Below, piece after piece: positions 7,470 to 13,183 of a stretch of 13,183 nt of DNA. Each line of letters begins with the position of its first letter. Position 1 is the first letter of the stretch. A model generated the notes under the pieces. It had not been told where the DNA came from. It ran no database searches and worked only from the letters and a program-made list of their open reading frames with translations. Where the stretch lies: NCBI GenBank assembly GCA_017503885.1, contig JAFVSF010000030.1, positions 1 to 13,183 on the forward strand. The letters run 5' to 3'. Source of the DNA: Clostridia bacterium. GTDB lineage: Bacteria > Bacillota > Clostridia > Christensenellales > Borkfalkiaceae. A program made the translations under genes and the position numbers.

Positions 7470-8906
7470 TTAGCAAGAATACTCTTCCTTTTTAGCAGGT
7501 GCAGAATTTAATTCTGCTTTTTTAGCCTCGTAACCTTTTCTACCAAGAAGTGCGTAAGTTGCATTTTTACCATTTTCAACACCTGGTTGATTGTAGGTAT
7601 TTACCTCTAAAAGTTCGCCTGCAAACGCCGTTTCCATTTCGAAGAAATACAAGAGTTCGCCGATAGTAAAAGCGTTTATTTCTGGAAGATATATCGTGTG
7701 ATTGAGTCTTTCTTTAGTTGTAAGAGCGTACTCGGTTGCAGACCTTTCAGCGTCGATAAGTTCGTTCATTGTATGTCCACAGAGGAAATGAACGTCTGGT
7801 ATATCGTGGCAACCGTCTGAAATTACAACCTCTTCTCTATACTTATCTACTGCAAGGAAAGTAATAACTTTATCAAAAGGACCTTCTGTGTAAAGTTGAA
7901 CTTGACTGTGTTGATCGGTAACACCAAGTGATTTAACAGGCGTTTGACCTGCGTTTACCACCTTGTCATCGTTATCAACTTCTTTGCCAAGAGATTCTGC
8001 CCAAAGCTGACAGTACCAATCTGCAATATATTTAAGACCGTCTGCATAAGGCATCATAACTGAAATATTCTTGCCTTTCTTCATAGCAACGTATTGAAGC
8101 GTTGCGTTTACAAGTGCTGGGTTTTTGTAGAAAGACGTGTTCATACAAAGCTTATCCATATATGCAGCACCAGCAAGCATTTCTCCAATATCTATACCGA
8201 GTACTGCAGCAGGTAAAAGACCTACAGGACAAAGTTCAGAGAATCTTCCACCAACGCCGTCTGGAATATAAAAAGTTTTAAAATCCTCGGATTTTGCGAG
8301 TTTTATGAGATTTCCTGCATTTGAAGAAGTAGTTGCAATAATATGTTCTTTTGCCTTATCACCAAGCTTTTGTTTAAGGAGATCGTATATGATAAGATAT
8401 TGAGTCATTGTCTCTGAAGTCGAGCCACTTTTTGTAATTACGTTAAACACAGTTTCTTCAACGTTTATAACGTCTAAAAGGGCTTTCATTCTCTCTGGAT
8501 CTACGTTGTCTTCAACGTAAAATTTAGGACCTTTTCTAACCTTGTTAGGAAGGTCGTTATAGTGAAGATGGCAAAGTGCTTGGAAAACGGCAATAGGACC
8601 TAAAGCACTACCACCAATACCTAAAACAACAAAGTTTTTTGCAGTCTTTCTAATCTTTTTAGCAGTTTCATTAATATCTTTAACAACGCCTGCTTGATTG
8701 AAAGGAAGATCCATCCAACCTAACCAGCCCTTGCCTCTATTATTCTTAACTTTTTCTAATGCCGAAAGTGCTTTACTTCTTTCTGCATTAATCATTTTAA
8801 GAGTAAAACCTTCTTTTTCGCCAACGAATTCACTCATCATATTGTTGTAGTCGAGGCGAATTCTCATAGAATTTCTCCATTCTCTGTTTAAGTAACGTTT
8901 AGACAT
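7470..8906 (-). CDS. pgi: Glucose-6-phosphate isomerase
   Basis: Phosphoglucose isomerase interconverting glucose-6-phosphate and fructose-6-phosphate; 478 residues, close to Firmicutes PGIs. Motifs: GIGGSALGP (96-104), KSGSTSETM (159-167, phosphate binding), GVGGRFSEL (217-225), WAESLGKE (302-309, catalytic Glu), DQHSQVQL (331-338, catalytic His) and QPGVENGK (440-447, catalytic Lys at its end). I chose ATG 8906 because AGGAGG lies 6 nt upstream. A TTG at 8921 in the same frame overlaps that ribosome binding site and is rejected. A later ATG at 8867 (product MRIRLDYNNMM) also has GGAG 7 nt upstream and matches where many PGIs begin, so it remains a real alternative. It sits 11 nt after the TIM-barrel gene and is the last gene before a terminator. 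It connects glycolysis to the hexose-phosphate pool used by the glg genes next door. Confidence 0.96.
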   Translation of the reverse strand: MSKRYLNREWRNSMRIRLDYNNMMSEFVGEKEGFTLKMINAERSKALSALEKVKNNRGKGWLGWMDLPFNQAGVVKDINETAKKIRKTAKNFVVLGIGGSALGPIAVFQALCHLHYNDLPNKVRKGPKFYVEDNVDPERMKALLDVINVEETVFNVITKSGSTSETMTQYLIIYDLLKQKLGDKAKEHIIATTSSNAGNLIKLAKSEDFKTFYIPDGVGGRFSELCPVGLLPAAVLGIDIGEMLAGAAYMDKLCMNTSFYKNPALVNATLQYVAMKKGKNISVMMPYADGLKYIADWYCQLWAESLGKEVDNDDKVVNAGQTPVKSLGVTDQHSQVQLYTEGPFDKVITFLAVDKYREEVVISDGCHDIPDVHFLCGHTMNELIDAERSATEYALTTKERLNHTIYLPEINAFTIGELLYFFEMETAFAGELLEVNTYNQPGVENGKNATYALLGRKGYEAKKAELNSAPAKKEEYSC

Positions 8907-8920
8907 ACGTTTCCTCCTCA
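8907..8920 (-). promoter_or_regulatory. pgi ribosome binding site overlapping upstream stop codon
   Basis: Minus-strand TGAGGAGGAAACGT precedes ATG 8906. The TGA is the stop of the TIM-barrel gene, and AGGAGG begins inside it. This fixes the pgi start at 8906 or later and suggests close translational linkage between the two genes. Confidence 0.75.
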
Positions 8921-9709
8921 AAAAATTTTGTTTTTTAAATTATTTAAATATTCAAGACTTTGAGTTATTTCTCTTTCATCTTGATAATCATCTTTATAAA
9001 CTTCAATCAACATATCTCCGTTAAAACCGACGTCTTTTAGCCTTTTGAATAACTCTTCAAAATCGAAAGTTCCCTTGCCTGGCAATCTTATCTTTCCATT
9101 TTCGTCAACGTCAGATAAATGAACGGTTCTTATTCGTTGCCCCATAGCATTTAGATATTCTCTATAATCGTAACCAGAAATTCTTGCTTGTTTAACGTCT
9201 AGCGTCGCACAAAGACTAGGGGCGTATTTTACTATTTCTCTAAAATATTCTGGACGATTGCAAAGTGCCCAAGGAACGTTTTCAAGACAAATTTGAATAT
9301 CATAATTTCTTGCAAAATTGCAGAGTTCTTCTAGTCTTTTGCCGTTTTTTACGTAATTGTCGTAATCTGCACCTTTTTTTATTCTTGCTCTTCCGTGCAT
9401 AGTGTAACAACTAGCACCGAGCATCTTGCCAATATTTAAAACGTCGGAAAAACTTTTTAACGCATCGTTATACGCTCTGTCAAAGGAATTAAAAAGTTCA
9501 GTCTCGTAATTCATTGTTACGGCATGTATAGAATGCACCTTTAAATCGCCTTTTCGCTCAAGTAAAAGTTCGCCGTATTCCTTTGTATATTCAGATGGAC
9601 ACTCTAGAAAAACCTCACAAGTTCTACCACCTAAATCTTTAATTATTGAAATAGAGTCTTCGTTATATCGGCGAAGAAAAAAAGTTGCAGTAGAAACACC
9701 TATATCCAT
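8918..9709 (-). CDS. Xylose-isomerase-like TIM-barrel protein (sugar phosphate isomerase/epimerase superfamily)
   Basis: A 263-residue protein of the AP-endonuclease-2/xylose-isomerase-like TIM-barrel superfamily (COG1082 type). The substrate is not identifiable from sequence. Candidate metal ligands fit the superfamily pattern: E143 (CLENV), D171 (ATLDV), H197 (VHLSD) and E236 (LIEVYK), with further histidines at H62 and H105. The C-terminal block GKGTFDFEELFKRLKDVGF is typical of sugar isomerase/epimerase members. No signal peptide or membrane segment is seen, so it is probably cytosolic. The start ATG 9709 has GAGG 5 nt upstream, overlapping the clpC stop, and gives MDIGVSTATFF, a normal first strand. 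An in-frame ATG at 9775 would add 22 residues inside clpC and is less likely. Tight placement between clpC and pgi suggests a role in hexose metabolism, but this is inference. An endonuclease IV role is a less likely alternative. Confidence 0.8.
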   Translation of the reverse strand: MDIGVSTATFFLRRYNEDSISIIKDLGGRTCEVFLECPSEYTKEYGELLLERKGDLKVHSIHAVTMNYETELFNSFDRAYNDALKSFSDVLNIGKMLGASCYTMHGRARIKKGADYDNYVKNGKRLEELCNFARNYDIQICLENVPWALCNRPEYFREIVKYAPSLCATLDVKQARISGYDYREYLNAMGQRIRTVHLSDVDENGKIRLPGKGTFDFEELFKRLKDVGFNGDMLIEVYKDDYQDEREITQSLEYLNNLKNKIF

Positions 9710-9716
9710 TTTAACC

Positions 9717-12152
9717 TCACGTTTTAACGTAACGGATTCTTCCCTCGTCTGCGTAAATAGTAATGGTATCCCCATTTAAAATTCTGCCCGAAATTATCTC
9801 TTCAGAAAGCATATTTTCAATTCTTCTCTGAATTGCACGCCTTAAAGGTCTTGCACCGTATATTTCATCATAACCTTCATCAATAATAACGTCTGAAGCT
9901 GACGCTGCAATAGTAAGCTTTATATCTCTTTCTAAAAGCCTCTTTTTTAACTTGTCTAAAAGTAAATCTGCAATTTTAGAGCAATCCTCTTTAGAAAGAG
10001 GTCTAAATACTACTATATCATCCAATCTGTTTAAAAATTCAGGACTAAATTTTTGCTTTAAAGACTCTGAAATTCTATCTTTTAATTCATCCTCTTCTCT
10101 TTCTGCCGAAGCAAACCCAAACGATGGTTTTTGTGCAGAAAGATTTGCACCGACGTTAGACGTCAAAATAATTATGGTGTTTTTAAAATTAATCAGCTTA
10201 CCTTTATTATCAGTAAGTCTACCCTCATCTAAAATTTGAAGCATCAAATTAAAAATTTCTGGGTGGGCTTTTTCAATTTCATCAAATAAAACCACAGAAT
10301 AAGGTTTGCGTTTAACTTTTTCGCTTAAAACGCCTGCCTCTTCATAACCAACCAAGCCCGGAGGTGCACCAATAAGTTTAGAAACGGAACTTTTATCCAT
10401 ATATTCGCTCATATCAATGCGAATTAGGCTCGACTCGTCACCAAAAACTACGTTTGCTATTGCTTTTGACAGTTCAGTTTTACCAACACCCGTTGGGCCT
10501 ACGAATATAAAAGAGCCGATAGGTCTATCGGGGTCTTTAATACTTGCTCTTGCCCTTTTTATAGCCTTTGCAACTGAAGTAACTGCATTATCCTGCCCTA
10601 TAACCCTATCACGAAGATCATCTTCTAAACTCATAAGTTTTTCACTTTCACTTGCAGTCAACTTGGTAAGGGGTATTCTAGTTATTTCAGAAATTACTTC
10701 GGCTACGTCGTTTTCTTTTATAGATGGTATGGATGAACTTCTATTTTCTATCATTTGATTTTCAATTTCGTCGAGTTCATCTTGAATTTTATTTATTTTA
10801 TCTTGCAAAACCATCGCTTGATCATAATTTCCAACACGCTTATGATACTCTTTTTCATTGGACATATTAATTCTTTGCTGAAGTTTTGAAGAATAATCGT
10901 TAGGCATACTTCTAACCCTTAAATTTACCTTTGCAGCAGCCTCATCAATTAGGTCAATCGCTTTATCTGGTAAATTTTTATCGGTAATATACCTATCGGA
11001 AAGATAAACGGCGGCTTTTATCGCCTCATCAGTTATAATAACGTTATGATGTGCCTCAAATTTATCTTTTAAACCTTTTAAAATAAGGACTGCACTCTCT
11101 GGAGACGGAGCGTCAACCACAATAGGTTGAAATCTTCTCTCCATTGCAGAATCCGGCTCAATATAACGCCTATATTCATCAACAGTCGTAGCCCCTATAG
11201 TTTGCAACTCGCCTCTAGCAAGCATTGGTTTTAGCATATCAGCAAGGTCCATATTACCATCGCCACTATTACCTGCACCCATTATATTGTGAATTTCATC
11301 AATAAAAAGTATAATATTACCTTCATTTTGAACGTAATTTATAGCCTCTTGAAACCTTTCCTCAAATTCGCCACGATATTTTGTTCCTGCTAAAAGTCCA
11401 GATAAGTTTATTGAAAAAATTATCTTGTCTCTTAACGTATCTGGTACTTGACCTAAAGCAATTTGAATTGCAAGACCCTCTACTACGGCACTTTTACCAA
11501 CACCAGGTTCGCCTATTAATACAGGGCTATTTTTAGTACGTCTAGAAAGCGATTGTATTATACGCTCAATCTCTTTATCTCTACCAATTACCGGGTCTAA
11601 TTTGCCTGCACGTGCTTTTGCTGTTAAATCATAACCAAACTTATTTAAGGGGCTTTCATTTGAAATTGTTGGCGTAAGGTTAGACTTGGAATTATTATCT
11701 TCCCCTTCAACCTCTTCATTTTGAGACAATTTAAATACCTTGTCAGTCAGTTCTTGATAAATTGCATCATAATTTACGCCTAGGTGTTTGAGTAATATAT
11801 ACGCCTTGCACTCTTTTCTGCGAAGAATTGCAAGTAATAAATGCTCGGTAGAAACGTATCCAACTTGAGAATTGCTAGAAACTTTTCCTGCCTCGTCAAT
11901 TACACCCTTAGCCTCGGGAGTAAAATCACCGAGGTCAGACTTAAAATTAAACGTTTTCTTTAATATTTCAAAATATTGTTTTAATTCCACGCCAAAACTT
12001 GCAAGGCATTTGCACGCCTCACATTTTGGCAAGGTTAAAAGTCCATATAAAATATGTTCAGAGCCAACGTACTTCAACTTGTATTTATACGCAAGAGCTT
12101 TTGCGTTTTTTATAGCCGTGAACACACCCTCGGTGAATTGAATATTTTCCAT
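9717..12152 (-). CDS. clpC: ClpC-type AAA+ unfoldase of the Clp protease
   Basis: Hsp100 ATPase, 811 residues, that unfolds proteins and feeds them to ClpP. Two Clp N repeats lie at about 1-145; E32 (GSEHILYGL) and E103 (STEHLLLAI) match the phospho-arginine-binding glutamates E32 and E106 of B. subtilis ClpC. AAA-1 has GEPGVGKSA (214-222) and ILFIDEIH (281-288). A short coiled-coil M domain (about 415-465) with a UVR-like segment separates ClpC from ClpB, and Y443 sits where B. subtilis has F436. AAA-2 has GPTGVGKTE (552-560), VLFDEIEKAH (621-630) and sensor-2 GARPLRRAIQ. FGF at 678-680 is the ClpP-docking tripeptide. The gene starts 5 nt after galU with no clear Shine-Dalgarno site, so coupled translation is likely. 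The usual ctsR, mcsA and mcsB neighbours are absent from the window. Confidence 0.95.
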   Translation of the reverse strand: MENIQFTEGVFTAIKNAKALAYKYKLKYVGSEHILYGLLTLPKCEACKCLASFGVELKQYFEILKKTFNFKSDLGDFTPEAKGVIDEAGKVSSNSQVGYVSTEHLLLAILRRKECKAYILLKHLGVNYDAIYQELTDKVFKLSQNEEVEGEDNNSKSNLTPTISNESPLNKFGYDLTAKARAGKLDPVIGRDKEIERIIQSLSRRTKNSPVLIGEPGVGKSAVVEGLAIQIALGQVPDTLRDKIIFSINLSGLLAGTKYRGEFEERFQEAINYVQNEGNIILFIDEIHNIMGAGNSGDGNMDLADMLKPMLARGELQTIGATTVDEYRRYIEPDSAMERRFQPIVVDAPSPESAVLILKGLKDKFEAHHNVIITDEAIKAAVYLSDRYITDKNLPDKAIDLIDEAAAKVNLRVRSMPNDYSSKLQQRINMSNEKEYHKRVGNYDQAMVLQDKINKIQDELDEIENQMIENRSSSIPSIKENDVAEVISEITRIPLTKLTASESEKLMSLEDDLRDRVIGQDNAVTSVAKAIKRARASIKDPDRPIGSFIFVGPTGVGKTELSKAIANVVFGDESSLIRIDMSEYMDKSSVSKLIGAPPGLVGYEEAGVLSEKVKRKPYSVVLFDEIEKAHPEIFNLMLQILDEGRLTDNKGKLINFKNTIIILTSNVGANLSAQKPSFGFASAEREEDELKDRISESLKQKFSPEFLNRLDDIVVFRPLSKEDCSKIADLLLDKLKKRLLERDIKLTIAASASDVIIDEGYDEIYGARPLRRAIQRRIENMLSEEIISGRILNGDTITIYADEGRIRYVKT

Positions 12153-12157
12153 AAATT

Positions 12158-13030
12158 TTATTTAACGAGTTCCTTTAAATATTCCTTTAATTTAGCACTT
12201 AATTCTTCATCACGAAGACCATACTCAATATTTGCTTTAAGATAACCGAATCTATCTCCCATATCATATCTAGTGCCTTTAAACACGTATGCTAAGGCAC
12301 CACTAGTTTTAGCCTCGATATCAAGGGCATCTGTAAATTGATATTCTCCACTAGCACCTGGCTCTAAATCCCTTATAATATCAAAGATTTTTGGAGAACA
12401 AACGTATCTACCTAATGGAGAAAGGTCGCTTTTAGCTTCGCCTTTTTTAGGCTTTTCTGTAACCTTTGTCATATTGTAAACGTCATCTTCTAAAACGTTG
12501 TCAAATTCAACTGAAGCATATTTGCAAACGTCTTCAAACCCAACACGCTTACAACCTAAAACGGTTTTGCCATATTTTTCATATAAATCGATAAGTTGTC
12601 CAATAACCGGTCTACCTTCATGATACATAACGTCATCGCCAAATAAAACGGCAAAAGGCTCGCCTGCAACAAACTCTTCTGCAAGAGCAACAGCACTTGC
12701 AGTACCATTTTGAACTTCTTGAACAACACATCTAATATTAGCCATAGAAGTTGGATATTGCACTTCTTTGAGAAAGTCAAACTTACCCTTACTTTCAAGC
12801 ATTGTTTCAAGTTCTTCTGCTTTTTGGAAATGGCTTTCTAAAATATCTTTTTTATAACCAACGATAAAAAGAATATCGGTAATTCCACTGTTTACAACCT
12901 CTTCAGAAATAACTTGAAGGGCTGGTTTATTTAAAATTGGTAACATTGGCTTTGGAACAGCCTTTGTAAAAGGTAAAAATCTAGTACCGTAACCTGCTAC
13001 AGGAATAACGGCTTTTCTTACTTTTTGCAT
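12158..13030 (-). CDS. galU: UTP-glucose-1-phosphate uridylyltransferase (GalU family)
   Basis: UDP-glucose pyrophosphorylase family, 290 residues: glucose-1-phosphate plus UTP gives UDP-glucose for cell-surface glycans and glycolipids. The nucleotide-binding loop is AGYGTRFLPFTKAVPK (12-27), the metal-binding segment LFGDDVM (129-135), then TEKP (191-194) and GEYQFTDAL (228-236). The end, YDMGDRFGYLKANIEYGL (255-272), is close to the GalU signature. Two points diverge from the usual form: PKPMLP (26-31) instead of PKEMLP, and NGTASAV (108-114) where GalU often has LGLGHAV. A related sugar nucleotidyltransferase specificity is therefore possible, but length and C-terminus favour GalU. The start ATG 13030 has GAGG 8 nt upstream. 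It is the first gene of the galU-clpC-TIM-pgi unit, with a candidate promoter at 13062-13067. Confidence 0.88.
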   Translation of the reverse strand: MQKVRKAVIPVAGYGTRFLPFTKAVPKPMLPILNKPALQVISEEVVNSGITDILFIVGYKKDILESHFQKAEELETMLESKGKFDFLKEVQYPTSMANIRCVVQEVQNGTASAVALAEEFVAGEPFAVLFGDDVMYHEGRPVIGQLIDLYEKYGKTVLGCKRVGFEDVCKYASVEFDNVLEDDVYNMTKVTEKPKKGEAKSDLSPLGRYVCSPKIFDIIRDLEPGASGEYQFTDALDIEAKTSGALAYVFKGTRYDMGDRFGYLKANIEYGLRDEELSAKLKEYLKELVK

Positions 13031-13061
13031 ATTATTTTCCTCACTTGTTTTTATTTTAACT

Positions 13062-13067
13062 ATTATA
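13062..13067 (-). promoter_or_regulatory. Candidate -10 element of the galU promoter
   Basis: Minus-strand perfect TATAAT at 13067-13062. At 17-nt spacing the -35 position reads TGTTTT (13090-13085), a weak match to TTGACA, so the promoter may need an activator. The leader to ATG 13030 would be about 25 nt. In the leader and upstream bases I see no CtsR heptads (GGTCAAA) and no CIRCE-like element. Confidence 0.5.
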
Positions 13068-13083
13068 GTAGTACGTTATTGCT

Positions 13084-13121
13084 TAAAACATCTAATTATT
13101 GTTTTAGATAATGGTTTAGAT
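13084..13121. repeat. AT-rich repeat cluster over and upstream of the galU -35 region
   Basis: Plus strand: ATTGTTTTAGAT (13098-13109) is followed directly by AATGGTTTAGAT (13110-13121), 10 of 12 bases identical. An inverted half-site ATCTAAT lies at 13090-13096. Overlapping these, TAAAACA (13084-13090) and TGTTTTA (13100-13106) form an inverted repeat with a 9-nt spacer. The placement suits an operator or activator site for the galU unit, but such AT-rich patterns can arise by chance. The remaining bases to 13183 show no gene or clear signal. Confidence 0.35.
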
Positions 13122-13183
13122 TTTAAAACAGTAACTAACTTTTGCGATGCATATAAGCCAATAAAATTATTATTGTAAATAAA

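Noticed and set aside
8907..8921. TTG start for pgi at 8921
   Set aside because: The codon and those after it are the AGGAGG ribosome binding site for ATG 8906.
9710..9775. Longer start for the TIM-barrel protein at ATG 9775
   Set aside because: It would add 22 unconserved residues and overlap the clpC end by 59 nt; ATG 9709 has GAGG at 5 nt and begins the first beta strand.
10417..10758. Plus-strand open frame of 113 codons opposite clpC
   Set aside because: It is antisense to the conserved ClpC AAA-2 region, with low-complexity product and no family motif.
13031..13183. CtsR or CIRCE heat-shock operator, or riboswitch, before galU
   Set aside because: No GGTCAAA heptads, no TTAGCACTC palindrome and no extended leader structure are visible.

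Overview
The window looks like a chromosomal segment of an AT-rich, low-GC Gram-positive bacterium, most likely an uncultured gut-type clostridium (Bacillota). The grounds are the paired GlgC/GlgD subunits, a ClpC-type unfoldase with a short M domain, a short PGI of the Firmicutes type and strong AGGAGG-like ribosome binding sites. The lineage below that level is a guess. Every gene lies on the minus strand, so transcription runs from high to low coordinates. Coding density is very high.

Right-hand unit (13067 down to 7404): a candidate promoter at 13062-13067, then galU (UDP-glucose pyrophosphorylase), clpC (AAA+ unfoldase), an unassigned xylose-isomerase-like TIM-barrel protein and pgi (glucose-6-phosphate isomerase). 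The genes are 5, 7 and 11 nt apart. A rho-independent terminator follows at 7404-7438. The 153 nt upstream of galU (13031-13183) hold no gene, but do hold an AT-rich cluster of repeats.

Left-hand unit (7338 down to 1 and beyond): a well-formed promoter (TTGAAT, 17 nt, TATAAT) just upstream of glgB, followed by glgB, glgC, glgD, glgA and glgP. Gaps are 29, 12, 12 and 12 nt. glgP is cut by the window edge after 516 codons. This is a complete glycogen synthesis and phosphorolysis set: GlgC/GlgD make ADP-glucose from glucose-1-phosphate, GlgA elongates, GlgB branches and GlgP releases glucose-1-phosphate.

The two units connect through hexose phosphates. Pgi links glucose-6-phosphate to fructose-6-phosphate, GalU diverts glucose-1-phosphate to UDP-glucose, and the Glg enzymes store and release it. 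ClpC is the outlier: it sits between sugar genes without a visible ctsR/mcsA/mcsB partner or CtsR/CIRCE-type operator.

I see no RNA genes, mobile elements, CRISPR arrays or phage genes, and no clearly novel system. The points worth a second look are the clpC/TIM-barrel context, the GlgA N-terminal extension and its altered KxGGL motif, the repeats upstream of galU, and a striking codon-context bias that creates ACGT at codon junctions. Several starts were moved inward from the longest open frame on ribosome-binding-site and promoter evidence (glgB, glgC, TIM-barrel gene, pgi).
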